In this document: positions 43,781 to 52,402 of the stretch, piece by piece
Layout: each line of letters begins with the position of its first letter
How positions within the stretch are numbered: position 1 is the stretch's first letter
Assembly (NCBI GenBank): GCA_002403305.1
Contig: DHHM01000017.1
Location: 1,565 to 65,564 of the forward strand
DNA length: 64,000 bases
DNA from: Bacteroidales bacterium UBA4772
GTDB lineage: Bacteria > Bacteroidota > Bacteroidia > Bacteroidales > VadinHA17
Reading direction: 5' to 3'
Notes under the pieces: generated by a model
Database searches by the model: none
The model's input: only the letters and a program-made list of their open reading frames with translations
Told to the model about the DNA's origin: nothing
Translations under genes and position numbers: made by a program

Positions 43781-44590
43781 ATGGTTAACCGTGAAGAGCC
43801 GTTGAGTATCCGCTGCCAGTGCAACCTGGTAAGTGTCAGCCGGGGTAGTTTTTATTACAAGCCCCTGGGAGAGAGCGAGGATAATCTGAAGCTTATGAGA
43901 CTGATGGATGAGCATTATCTTGAACACCCTACGGAGGGAGTAAAAAGGATGCGTGACTTTTTGCTTACCCTTGGTCTACTTGCCAATCATAAAAGAGTAC
44001 GCAGGTTACTGGGGTTAATGGGCCTGATGGCAATCTATCCCAAGAAGAACCTGAGCCGGCTTGGACAGGCGAAGTACATCAGACCCTATCTTCTGCGGGA
44101 TCTGAAGATAGTTCGTCCGAACCAGGTATGGGCAATCGATATCACGTACATTCCTATGCCAAGAGGTTTTCTCTATCTGACGGCAATAATAGATGTTTAC
44201 AGCCGCTATGTTGTCGGCTGGGGCATATCCAACACTCTTGACGCTAGCTGTAGCCTGAATGTCACAAAAGAGGCTATTGCCAGGCACGGGAAGCCGGAGA
44301 TCATCAACTCGGATCAGGGAAGTCAGTTTACCTGTCATGACTGGATTGAGTACCTGGAGAGTGAAAAGATCAAGATCAGTATGGATGGAAAGGGTCGGGC
44401 TATCGATAACATCTTTATTGAAAGGCTATGGAGATCTGTCAAACACGATTATGTTTACATTAAAGTACCCTCTGACGGTCTGGAGCTATACCAGGGACTC
44501 AAGGGATATTTTGATTACTACAACAACCGGCTATGCCATCAGGGAATTGGTCGAAAGATCCCGGCAAGCCTGTACAAGTCTGTGGCATGA
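43781..44590 (+). CDS. IS3 orfB transposase (DDE integrase core)
   Basis: 269 codons from ATG 43781; the open frame reaches back to the A9 run and is in the -1 frame relative to orfA, as expected for programmed frameshifting. The rve catalytic core is intact: Asp in WAIDITYIP, Asp in INSDQGSQF, Glu in DNIFIERLWRSVKHD. The N-terminal HTH_21-like part (TEGVKRMRDFLLTLGLLANH, KRVRRLLGLMGL) is present. Without OrfA fusion it is probably inactive. Confidence 0.88.
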   Translation: MVNREEPLSIRCQCNLVSVSRGSFYYKPLGESEDNLKLMRLMDEHYLEHPTEGVKRMRDFLLTLGLLANHKRVRRLLGLMGLMAIYPKKNLSRLGQAKYIRPYLLRDLKIVRPNQVWAIDITYIPMPRGFLYLTAIIDVYSRYVVGWGISNTLDASCSLNVTKEAIARHGKPEIINSDQGSQFTCHDWIEYLESEKIKISMDGKGRAIDNIFIERLWRSVKHDYVYIKVPSDGLELYQGLKGYFDYYNNRLCHQGIGRKIPASLYKSVA

Positions 44591-44770
44591 TATTAACAGA
44601 AATTGGAGATGTTAACAAAAGAAAAAAGTAATCAAAAAAGAAAATGTGTTAATAACCAGAATAACTCTGCGAGTTATTTCCGGTTATGTAACACTGGATT
44701 ACATCATCATCATAAGAAAACTTATATTTGTTAACCTGTGGTCTGACAGAAGGGAGTACTTTATATAACC

Positions 44771-44809
44771 GGCTTGAGGTGGTCAATTATCTTTGGCTTG
44801 AAGTGGTCA
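44771..44809 (-). repeat. remnant of an IS21-like terminal repeat
   Basis: GGCTTGAGGTGGTCA (44771-44785) and GGCTTGAAGTGGTCA (44795-44809) are direct repeats with a 24-bp period. On the minus strand they read TGACCACYTCAAGCC. Multiple repeats of a TGACCAC..AA..C type are a feature I associate with IS21-family ends. No istA/istB is present. The rest of 44810-45035 holds only a short AT-rich stretch with no gene I recognise. Confidence 0.4.
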
Positions 44810-45047
44810 TGGGGACAGGTTTTTCAAGCTTAATCAAAAGCGTATATGAATGCTTACCAACCCCGGTTTTTCAAAATATTGCTAATGGTCGATCCCCATG
44901 TGAAAACTTGCTAGGTTTCTTGCTAGGTTTTGGGGATAAATGGTATGAAAAGGTAGAAATATAAAGATTTTGTCATTACACATTAGTGTTGACATTCAAT
45001 GTGTTAAGGTTATTTCTTTATAATTTGATTTAATTCTGGATCAGAAG

Positions 45048-45076
45048 AGTCTAGGTTCGAGCCCTAGCGGAGCAAC
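45048..45076 (+). repeat. right direct repeat (attachment site), tRNA-Gln 3' copy
   Basis: Exact 29-bp copy of 37563-37591, starting AGTCTAGGTTCGAGCCCTAG. The acceptor 5' half, D arm and most of the anticodon arm are absent, so it is not a tRNA gene. Confidence 0.85.
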
Positions 45077-45081
45077 AAGAA

Positions 45082-45107
45082 AATCCCGTGTATGCGGGAT
45101 TTTTTTT
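45082..45107 (+). terminator. Rho-independent terminator, probably the original tRNA-Gln terminator
   Basis: AATCCCG-TGTATG-CGGGATT followed by a run of T. It lies 6 bp after the tRNA 3' copy, where the terminator of the undisturbed tRNA-Gln gene would have been. Confidence 0.75.
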
Positions 45108-45131
45108 GCGACGTTGGGGCGAGAAGCTGCG

Positions 45132-45235
45132 ATCCCGATTTATCGGGAGAGTAGTCCCAATAGCGAAGCGTATCGGGAAGCCCTACCGTGCCCCGGGAAT
45201 CCCGATTTATCGGGAGAATCGGGGGCGGAGCAACT
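45132..45235. repeat. two CCCGATTTATCGGG palindromes and a third trace of the tRNA end
   Basis: ATCCCGATTTATCGGGAGA occurs twice, at about 45132-45150 and 45198-45216, each with a CCCGAT-TT-ATCGGG core. GCGGAGCAACT (45225-45235) repeats the last 11 bases around the tRNA-Gln end, perhaps a trace of an earlier insertion or chance. No gene is seen in 45077-45389. Confidence 0.5.
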
Positions 45236-45389
45236 GCTGCCGGCCACCACCACCTTCTCCGGCGAACACGATTACCGGTCAGCGGGTTACTAATTTTTGC
45301 CCCTTCCTTGCAGATTGTCCTGAATTTGCTTTAATTTTGGTATGGCTTTGTTGTTTAAAATGTCTGTATAGTCTCAACTTTCCCTTAAC

Positions 45390-46331
45390 ATGAAAAGGAT
45401 TCTGCTCCTGGCACTTATCCTGACGGGTACTGTTTTCCCTGTATTCCCGCAGGATCAGATCATCACCCGCAACAATGATACCATTGAATGTAAGATCACA
45501 AGGGTGAACCGCAATGATCTCCTGTTTGAGATTGACACTAAAGGAGTCATCTCTTCGGGAAGAATCCCCTTCACCGAAGTAGTGAGCTACTCGGTTACTA
45601 CAACACCATCCGACAGCAGGAGACCTGCCAGCCTACCCGGGGCACAGAGACCTGCCAGCCCCGTTGCCGGTCCCTCTCCGCGGCTGCGGCTGAGCCTGAA
45701 CGGAGGAGCAGGGTATATATTCAGCAGCTCGGAGAAGGCCGAAGAGAGCATGGCGGCCTGGGGGATAGCAGACGACGATGCCGGAGCATATTATAATGAT
45801 CTTAAACTCGGCATCTGCGGTAGCGGCGACATTACGTTTATGGTGACACCAAGGATCGGCACAGGACTACGCTACAAATTCTTCTACACAGATGCAGGCG
45901 TCGAAGGCTTCTTCGACCCTAACGACGGGATATACCTGATGTATGGGACTTACAGTGAGCATATCTATGTCAATTTTGCAGGTGTTTCCCTGTTTTACAC
46001 TGAACCGCTGGGCAGAAGTCAGAAATTCAGTGTCTACGCTTCATGGGCGGCAGGATTGACTCTCTACAGAAACGAAGCCGAAACCTTCCAGGGAAATCTC
46101 CTGATCACCGGTAACGCTTTAGGGATGGATGGGTCACTGGGTCTTGAATACCGCCTTACCCCCTCCATGGCTCTGGGTGCCGAACTGTCAGCCTTCAACT
46201 CCCTGCTCAGGAAGATTGAAATGACAGACGGAACAAACACCGAGACCCTTGAACTTGAAAAGGAAAACATTGAAAATCTCTCAAGGTTCGAACTTTCTTT
46301 GGGAATCAGATTTTACCTGTGGAACAGATGA
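45390..46331 (+). CDS. putative outer-membrane beta-barrel protein
   Basis: 313 residues with a cleavable signal (LLLALILTGTVFPVFPQ). The N-terminal 60 residues (DQIITRNNDTIECKITRVNR, ISSGRIPFTEVVSYSV) form a small beta domain common before Bacteroidota porin-like barrels. A Pro/Ser-rich linker with two RPASxP units (about 75-95) follows. The remaining part alternates polar and hydrophobic residues and ends in GIRFYLWNR. Function unknown. Overlaps the next gene by ATGA, so the two are translationally coupled. Confidence 0.7.
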   Translation: MKRILLLALILTGTVFPVFPQDQIITRNNDTIECKITRVNRNDLLFEIDTKGVISSGRIPFTEVVSYSVTTTPSDSRRPASLPGAQRPASPVAGPSPRLRLSLNGGAGYIFSSSEKAEESMAAWGIADDDAGAYYNDLKLGICGSGDITFMVTPRIGTGLRYKFFYTDAGVEGFFDPNDGIYLMYGTYSEHIYVNFAGVSLFYTEPLGRSQKFSVYASWAAGLTLYRNEAETFQGNLLITGNALGMDGSLGLEYRLTPSMALGAELSAFNSLLRKIEMTDGTNTETLELEKENIENLSRFELSLGIRFYLWNR

Positions 46332-47992
46332 AAAGAGCAGCATTATACATAGTATCCGGGATCATCCTACTTGCAGGCATCTCCTGCAGTAACAAATTCC
46401 TGGAAGAAAATGAGGTCGATCTTTTTGGTATCGCGGATACCCTCTTCCTGACCAGCTATGATGAAACGGTACAGGTCACCCTTCAAACCTCACTGGCTGA
46501 TCACGATTTCACGATCTACATGCAGCCAAAGTTCTTGTCATTCAATTCAATGCACGGAGAAATACGCAACGGATCCATCTCCCTCGATCTCACTGTACTT
46601 CATGAAAACATTGATGCCTGGCAGCCGTTTTTCTACACAATGGTAGTACTCGATGTGGAGAATGTGGGCCTTGTCGGTTTCAACGTAGTTTATACCGATT
46701 ACAGAAACGTCTCTTTGTACTGTTCCCCGACATCTCTTACCTTTACCTCTCCGGACTCCCTGGAATTCATCCTGTCTAATAACGGCTACGGCTTGCTGGC
46801 CTGGCAGATAACCGCAATTCCTGAGTGGCTTACTGTCTCCCCGGGTGAAGGAACGATCCTTCCCGGCAACTACCAGCCTGTTACAGTCAGGATCCTGCCC
46901 CAAATGGTGACCTCCGGGCAGGCCTACAGCGGTTCAATAAAGATCGGCAACAATTCCGGTTCCGGCTATTACACGCTGCCGGTCTATATAACAGAGTCAG
47001 CCATCCCTCCTGCTGATGCTGATCAGATAACCAGCCTGCTTACCGACGCCGAATATCACCACAATTCGGGGATAATGGCCATCTGTACAAAATCGCCCAA
47101 CCAACTCATCCTGTTGAACACTGCCACTCAGCACTCAGACACGATACCTCTTCAGAAGACTCCAAATTGCATCAGTTTCTCCGAGGACGGGCAGAAAGCA
47201 GTCATCGGGTATTCGGTGGCATCGGTAGGTTATTTTGATGTCGGCAGTCGGGTTATTACTGAAGAATACAATATAGACTGTATCCCGTATGATATTGTAC
47301 TCGGGGATAATGAATGGTGCTATATAACACCCACGGAAGATCAATGGGAGCAGCTCCGGAGTCTCAATCTCAGCACCGGGGAACTGTTCGTAAATTCACC
47401 GGCATCACAGATCTATGAAAAGACCATCATTAAAAAGATCCCCGGCAAACCACTTATGGCCGGGACACAGACAGGATTGAGTCCTTCCGGACTGCTGCTG
47501 TTTGATCTGTCTGCCGGGAAGGCTTCTGATCTCTTTACCCGTTACCATGAATCAATAGACCGTTTCTGGATTTCAAAAGACACGACCCGACTCTATGCAG
47601 CATACGGTAATGTGTACCTTATACCCGAATATGACGGCGAGTTCCATTCCAGTGCTCCTCCTGTGTATGGAAACATAGGCGCTGAACTGTTTTCCATCAG
47701 TGCCCTGGATGATTGCCCGGTCATCAACAGTGTCTTTGCCGGCACTGCCAACATTCATTATCAGACCGGCAGCTCTGCCCAGATATATCAGTTCAACGCG
47801 ACAAACCTCAATAAAACAGCTGCATACACCGTGAAGCCTGTATGGCTGAATATATCGGGCAGCACATCACTATATTACACCTTCCCCCGCTTCCTTTTCG
47901 TCAACAACGAGGGGACTAAAATGTATGTGCTCAAGAGCCCGAGGAACGACTACGGTATTGAAGGATGGTTCATGGAGACCATAGATCTCTAA
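46328..47992 (+). CDS. BACON-like domain lipoprotein
   Basis: 554 residues from ATG 46328 (ATGA overlap; the longer frame begins with GTG). The signal peptide ends in the lipobox GISC. Residues about 120-235 look like a BACON-type beta-sandwich (VSLYCSPTSLTFTSPDSLEF, AIPEWLTVSPGEGTILPGNY). The C-terminal half resembles a YVTN-like beta-propeller (AICTKSPNQLILLNTATQHS, CISFSEDGQKAVIGYSVASV). Probably surface-exposed; partner of the barrel protein. Function unknown. Confidence 0.7.
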   Translation: MKRAALYIVSGIILLAGISCSNKFLEENEVDLFGIADTLFLTSYDETVQVTLQTSLADHDFTIYMQPKFLSFNSMHGEIRNGSISLDLTVLHENIDAWQPFFYTMVVLDVENVGLVGFNVVYTDYRNVSLYCSPTSLTFTSPDSLEFILSNNGYGLLAWQITAIPEWLTVSPGEGTILPGNYQPVTVRILPQMVTSGQAYSGSIKIGNNSGSGYYTLPVYITESAIPPADADQITSLLTDAEYHHNSGIMAICTKSPNQLILLNTATQHSDTIPLQKTPNCISFSEDGQKAVIGYSVASVGYFDVGSRVITEEYNIDCIPYDIVLGDNEWCYITPTEDQWEQLRSLNLSTGELFVNSPASQIYEKTIIKKIPGKPLMAGTQTGLSPSGLLLFDLSAGKASDLFTRYHESIDRFWISKDTTRLYAAYGNVYLIPEYDGEFHSSAPPVYGNIGAELFSISALDDCPVINSVFAGTANIHYQTGSSAQIYQFNATNLNKTAAYTVKPVWLNISGSTSLYYTFPRFLFVNNEGTKMYVLKSPRNDYGIEGWFMETIDL

Positions 47993-48030
47993 ATATCAAT
48001 GTGATAAATGAAGGGGAGAATCCGGGGCCC

Positions 48031-48657
48031 CTATGCTGCCGGCTTGTTCTTCTGTGTGTGGAAATAGGTCAGACCGTTCAGTTCTGTCATGCTGACAAGC
48101 TCCAGCCCGACCTCCTTCAGCAGGCTTGCAACAGCTCGCTTGGTCAGGTACCTGTTGGTCTTTGCATCAATAAAGTTGTACATGCGGTTTACGAAGGGTA
48201 TCCTCGACTCAATGCCGTTTTCATAAACCTCAGCCTTCTCCCTCTCCAGCTTCTCCAGGTAGTTCTCCTTGTCGGAATAGCCGTTCTGCGACCTGTTGTC
48301 TACAAAACAGCCTATGAAGTTGCTCCTGGAGGGTAGCAGACCGGTGATCTGCTTCAGGAAATCACGGACCTCCCTGATGTGATTCAGCTGCTTGAGGGTA
48401 ATGACGGTCTTTATACCCTTCATATCCTCGGCATCATAGAAGTAATGACGTGAGGAGGGTATTACCAGGACTCCCGATTCCGAGATGAGGCCCCTACGGT
48501 CAAGGTAATCTATCAGATGCTGACGAACCTCAACGTCCAGCTCCTCAAAAAGGTGCATCAGCCCGCTGTCCTGCAGGGACAGTTGTTTCGGGCTTACCTT
48601 CCTGATAGCCTTGTCGTTAAAAACGTCCGGATTTGTTCCGATAGTTCCTTTATCCAT
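48031..48657 (-). CDS. conserved hypothetical protein (methyltransferase-like family)
   Basis: 208 residues, start at MDKGTIG; the longer frame begins with TTG. No signal peptide. The segments YFYDAEDMKGIKTVITLKQL, NHIREVRDFLKQITGLLPSR, SNFIGCFVDN and the C-terminal AVASLLKEVGLELVSMTELN, GLTYFHTQK recall a Bacteroidota family built on a methyltransferase-like core. No SAM motif can be pointed to. It is convergent with the BACON-like gene (38-bp gap). Function not assigned. Confidence 0.6.
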   Translation of the reverse strand: MDKGTIGTNPDVFNDKAIRKVSPKQLSLQDSGLMHLFEELDVEVRQHLIDYLDRRGLISESGVLVIPSSRHYFYDAEDMKGIKTVITLKQLNHIREVRDFLKQITGLLPSRSNFIGCFVDNRSQNGYSDKENYLEKLEREKAEVYENGIESRIPFVNRMYNFIDAKTNRYLTKRAVASLLKEVGLELVSMTELNGLTYFHTQKNKPAA

Positions 48658-48855
48658 AGGTTGCTTAAATACGCTAAGAAGTGCAATTATTATGCCACTC
48701 TCCAATCCGGATCCTCGTTACCGGCATTTACAGGGTCAAATTTATGACCTATTATTTATAACACCTAATCAATTTTGATGTTCACCAGCCCCCGTTTGAC
48801 CAACGCACCAAAAATGAAGATATTCCGGTTTTCGGCGTTGACACTCCCTGTCAGG

Positions 48856-49134
48856 TCAGTTTTCAATCCGAAATTCAGCATAGCCGACCGGAGCCGATTC
48901 GCTCACGTCGGCATTGTCAACATATCCAATGCCGTGGCCCTTCCTGCACCAGGCAGCAAATGAGGCCAGTTGTTCCCTGTCGCCCTCAGCCTCGATATAT
49001 ACACTGCCATCGGCCATGTTTTTTACATAGCCGGTAATACCCCTCCTCCATGCCTCCCGGGCGGCACTCCATCGGAAGCCCACACCCTGCACCATCCCGG
49101 TGATATGAATCCTGTAAAGCAGTCTATCTTCCAT
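48856..49134 (-). CDS. acyP: acylphosphatase
   Basis: 92 residues that hydrolyse carboxyl-phosphate bonds. The catalytic Arg is in VQGVGFR (about residue 21) and the catalytic Asn in GYVKNMADGSVYIEAEG (about 39). Complete small alpha/beta fold, cytoplasmic. Monocistronic, divergent from the penicillin-binding protein. Confidence 0.95.
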   Translation of the reverse strand: MEDRLLYRIHITGMVQGVGFRWSAAREAWRRGITGYVKNMADGSVYIEAEGDREQLASFAAWCRKGHGIGYVDNADVSESAPVGYAEFRIEN

Positions 49135-49247
49135 TGTCAGAATAATCCGTCAGGTTTGACAGGCCGGAATCACTGTTTCAGTTTTCCATACAATTTAAGC
49201 TAAATTTACGCAATGTTCCATATAAAAACCAATACTTATTCCGGTTG

Positions 49248-51359
49248 ATGAAGAGAGGGCATAAAATAACATTGACTGTCGTCTGCATCATTATTCTTAT
49301 TCCGGTGGTTTTCATCCTCACCGTCCAGGCAGGATTTTTCGGGCGACTGCCGGGGAAGAGGCAACTGCTCAACTACAAGAATGCGACGGCTTCCGTTGTG
49401 CTGTCGGCTGAAGGGGAGATGATCGGTAAGTTTTACTCCGAAAACAGGACGGCCATAGAGTACGACAGGATCCCCGCTCACGTGACGGAGGCGCTGGTGG
49501 CGACTGAAGATGTGCGTTTCCATGAACACTCCGGCATTGACACCAGGAGCCTCTTCAGGGTCATCTTCAAGACCATCCTCTTTCGCGACCGCAGTGCGGG
49601 TGGCGGCAGCACCATCACACAGCAGCTGGCCAAGAACATGTATGGCAGGAAGGACTATGCGCTCTTACCGCTGTTCCTGAACAAGACCAGGGAGGCACTG
49701 CTGGCCCGTCGCATTGAGAAGGTATTCAGCAAGAAGGAGATACTGACTCTTTACCTCAATACTGTCTCCTTCGGGGAGAACCTATACGGCATCGAGGCAG
49801 CCTCGCAGAGGTACTTCAGCAAGAGCACCCCCGAGCTGCAAAGAGAGGAAGCTGCGGTGCTGATAGGCATGCTCAAGGCAAACACCCTTTACAATCCCCG
49901 TCTCCACCCCGACAATGCTCTCAGGCGCAGGAACGTGGTGCTGCACCAGATGGAGAGGTATTCTTACCTGGATAAGCGCAAGGCTGATTCCCTCTGTGCA
50001 CTGCCGCTGGAGCTTGATTACAGCAAGATGGATCTTGCAGGTCCGGCCGACTATTTTATGGTCAGGGTCAGGAATGAGGCCGGGCGCATCCTGAGCGATC
50101 TCACTCCCTTCCGGGGCAGGGAGTGGGATATTGAAAGAGAGGGCCTGGTTATCACCACCACTCTCAGCCTTCCGTTGCAGCAGGCGGCCAATGAAGCCAT
50201 CGCGGTGCATATGCCTCGCATGCAGAAGAGGCTCGACGAGCAGTACGGCACATCATCGGGCAGGAGAGCCCTGCGGGATATCCCTGACAGCCTCAGAAAA
50301 ATGATGACCACCCTGCATGCCGGGCTGCTCGCCCTCGATCCGTCAACGGGTGCCGTCAGGGCATGGGTCGGCGGCATCGATCACCGGACGCAGCCCTATG
50401 ACCAGATACTGGTGCGGCGGCAGCTGGCCTCAGTCTTCAAGCCTGTTATCTTCGCCGCTGCCCTCGAAGACGGGATGGAGCCGTGTCGCTATCTCGAGAA
50501 TGACTCGGTCACCCTCTCAGACTTTAAGGACTGGAGTCCTGAAAACTATAACCACTCCTTCGGTGGCAAATACTCCCTCGCCGGTGCCCTGGCACAGTCG
50601 ATGAACATACCTGCCTTCAGCCTCTTCATGCTCATAGGGTTCGACAAGGTGGAAGATCAATGGAAGAAGATGGGCTTTACCTTCCCTCTGGTCAACACCC
50701 CCTCACTGGCCATGGGAACAGCCGAGGCAAGCGTGCTGGAGGTTGCCCTCGGCTATGCATCTTTTGCCACCGGAGGGATGACGGTGAAACCCCACTTCAT
50801 AAAATCCATCAGCGACTCGGAGGGCAATGTCCTGTGGCAGAATGATTTCCATCAGCCCGACGAGAGAGCCCTCTCTGAGAGGTCGAGCCTGCTCATGGGA
50901 GCCATGCTTCAGAAAGCCATCAGGGAGGGCACCGGCGCCTCCGTTCACAGCGTCTACGGTGTCAGATTACCGCTGGCAGGCAAGACCGGAACCTCACAGA
51001 ACTATGCCGACGCTTGGTTTGCAGCCTTCAATCCAGGTCTGGTTATAGTGAGCCGCGTGGGGGCCTCCACCCCCGCGGTACACTTCAACAGTGGCAGGTA
51101 TGGCTCTGGCAGCGCCCTGGCACTGCCGCTGGTGGCTATGACACTGAAGAAGGCAGAGCGCGACCCGGAGCTCATGAAAGAGATCAATGTGCCATTCCCC
51201 GAACTGCCACCGGAGCTGGAAGCAGCACTGCTCTGCCCCGACTTCAGGGAGAAGACATTCTTTGACAGACTGATAGACCTCTTTGACGATGACGAGATCC
51301 TCTACGAAGAGGCCGGAAAACGCCGGCGCTCAATCCTTGAAAGGATTTTTCGGAGATGA
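49248..51359 (+). CDS. class A penicillin-binding protein (transglycosylase/transpeptidase)
   Basis: 703 residues, ATG 49248 (the preceding TTG is rejected). One N-terminal membrane anchor (ITLTVVCIIILIPVVFILTV). The GT51 glycosyltransferase domain has Glu in TEDVRFHEHSGID (about 86), GGSTITQQLAKN and KEILTLYLNTVSFG. The transpeptidase domain has SVFK (about 394), AQSMN (about 455) and KTGTSQNYADAWF (about 577). It builds and cross-links peptidoglycan at the periplasmic face. Resembles PBP1A; shorter than the E. coli protein and without an OB-type insert that I can identify. Confidence 0.93.
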   Translation: MKRGHKITLTVVCIIILIPVVFILTVQAGFFGRLPGKRQLLNYKNATASVVLSAEGEMIGKFYSENRTAIEYDRIPAHVTEALVATEDVRFHEHSGIDTRSLFRVIFKTILFRDRSAGGGSTITQQLAKNMYGRKDYALLPLFLNKTREALLARRIEKVFSKKEILTLYLNTVSFGENLYGIEAASQRYFSKSTPELQREEAAVLIGMLKANTLYNPRLHPDNALRRRNVVLHQMERYSYLDKRKADSLCALPLELDYSKMDLAGPADYFMVRVRNEAGRILSDLTPFRGREWDIEREGLVITTTLSLPLQQAANEAIAVHMPRMQKRLDEQYGTSSGRRALRDIPDSLRKMMTTLHAGLLALDPSTGAVRAWVGGIDHRTQPYDQILVRRQLASVFKPVIFAAALEDGMEPCRYLENDSVTLSDFKDWSPENYNHSFGGKYSLAGALAQSMNIPAFSLFMLIGFDKVEDQWKKMGFTFPLVNTPSLAMGTAEASVLEVALGYASFATGGMTVKPHFIKSISDSEGNVLWQNDFHQPDERALSERSSLLMGAMLQKAIREGTGASVHSVYGVRLPLAGKTGTSQNYADAWFAAFNPGLVIVSRVGASTPAVHFNSGRYGSGSALALPLVAMTLKKAERDPELMKEINVPFPELPPELEAALLCPDFREKTFFDRLIDLFDDDEILYEEAGKRRRSILERIFRR

Positions 51360-51421
51360 ATTTCATCAAATCTTCATACTCGACTCTTTACTTGCATCCC
51401 CGTTAAATAAACCATACAGTT

Positions 51422-52246
51422 ATGAAGAAGACATTGATTTTACTTACGGCAGCAGCATTCCTTCTCATCACCGGCGCTTGCAGTGAGATGAAGGACAATG
51501 CCGGTGACGGGAGGCTGGTGATCAAAATGACTGATGATCCGTTTTATATAAGCGGTGTAGAATCTGCCACAGTAACTATTACAAAAGTTGAAATAAAAAA
51601 GGTGGGCGACGGAATCAGCGACGGCACTCCGTGGATGGTCCTCTCAGAAGAAACAGTGACGCTTGACCTGATTGACCTCAGGAACGGTGTCACGGAAACA
51701 TTGCTCGACCTTGAGGTCCCGGCAGGTGAATATGACCAGGTCAGGCTTTACGTGGATGAGGCAGGACTGAAGCTGAAGGATAATGATGATCCCTACAGCG
51801 TTAAGGTTCCCAGCGGCAGCCAGACCGGTATAAAGATACATATCACTCCATCCCTGGAAGTGTCTGACGGTCTCACGGCAGAACTGCTTCTCGACATGGA
51901 TCTTTCAAGATCCTTCATCCTCCGGGGCAATATGCGAAACAATAACGGTTTCATCTTCAAACCGATCATCAGGGCCGCCAATATGACCTCGGCAGGAAGG
52001 ATTCAGGGCATCGTAACAGACACCCTTGATGCAGCCATCCGCGATGCCATGGTATGGCTGGAACAGGATACCGTTGTCGCCACGGCGTTCGCCGACTCAC
52101 TGGGTTACTATGCCATAATTGGCGTACCGGCCGGCACATACTCCGTCACGGCAGCCAGAGAGGGTTATGACACCCTGAGCTACCGGGGAATTGTTATCAG
52201 GCCCGGTAACAAAACCGTACAAAATTTCAAGCTGAAGAACAGGTAA
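51422..52246 (+). CDS. DUF4382 lipoprotein with carboxypeptidase-regulatory-like domain
   Basis: 274 residues. The lipobox is TGAC. Residues about 30-185 are a DUF4382 domain (LVIKMTDDPFYISGVESATV, VTLDLIDLRNGVTETLLDLE, VPAGEYDQVRLYV). Residues about 195-272 are a carboxypeptidase-regulatory-like sandwich (GIVTDTLDAAIRDAMVWLEQ, YAIIGVPAGTYSVTAAREGY). Cell-envelope location is expected; role unknown. A terminator follows at 52278. Confidence 0.85.
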   Translation: MKKTLILLTAAAFLLITGACSEMKDNAGDGRLVIKMTDDPFYISGVESATVTITKVEIKKVGDGISDGTPWMVLSEETVTLDLIDLRNGVTETLLDLEVPAGEYDQVRLYVDEAGLKLKDNDDPYSVKVPSGSQTGIKIHITPSLEVSDGLTAELLLDMDLSRSFILRGNMRNNNGFIFKPIIRAANMTSAGRIQGIVTDTLDAAIRDAMVWLEQDTVVATAFADSLGYYAIIGVPAGTYSVTAAREGYDTLSYRGIVIRPGNKTVQNFKLKNR

Positions 52247-52277
52247 CCGGTTGACCCGGAAACCGACGGCACAGTGA

Positions 52278-52311
52278 AGGCCGCTCCGAAGACGGGGCGG
52301 CTTTTGTTTTT
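52278..52311 (+). terminator. Rho-independent terminator after the DUF4382 gene
   Basis: GCCGCTCC / GGGGCGGC form an 8-bp stem (one G.U pair) followed by TTTTGTTTTT. Confidence 0.75.
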
Positions 52312-52402
52312 GACAGGATTTTTTGCTAAATTTGAAAGTTATCCGCTGTTTTAGGCAACGGAATACCGATGCCGGTCGTATCAGAATTAATATAACAAGG
52401 TA

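Larger units (their letters stand above)
43418..44758 (+). mobile_element. IS3-family insertion sequence, about 1.34 kb
   Basis: Left end TACTCCCCTGAATTGAGACC then ACTGGTTAA; right end, read inward on the minus strand, TACTCCCTTCTGTCAGACCA then CAGGTTAA. These are imperfect terminal inverted repeats that share TACTCCC, AGACCAC and GGTTAA. orfA and orfB lie between, with an A9 slippery run at 43736-43744. No target duplication is evident. An alternative pair of outer ends (TG at 43426, CA at 44748) is possible. Confidence 0.75.
37563..45076 (+). mobile_element. 7.5-kb genomic island integrated at tRNA-Gln
   Basis: The segment is bounded by a 29-bp exact repeat of the tRNA-Gln 3' end and followed by what looks like the original tRNA terminator (45082). 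Genes at 37846-42691 are clearly more AT-rich than those on either side, and the right half is full of gene remnants and IS sequence. No integrase, relaxase or phage gene is seen, so it is either a decayed element or one mobilised in trans. Confidence 0.7.

Noticed and set aside
44728..44964. 78-codon ORF right of the IS
   Set aside because: It starts inside the IS end and runs through the IS21-like repeats; composition is not protein-like.
45036..45076. second tRNA-Gln gene
   Set aside because: Only the 3' part of the anticodon arm, T arm and acceptor 3' strand are present; no D arm or 5' acceptor.
37563..45076. integrative conjugative element or prophage
   Set aside because: No integrase, relaxase, conjugation, capsid or tail genes, and only 7.5 kb.
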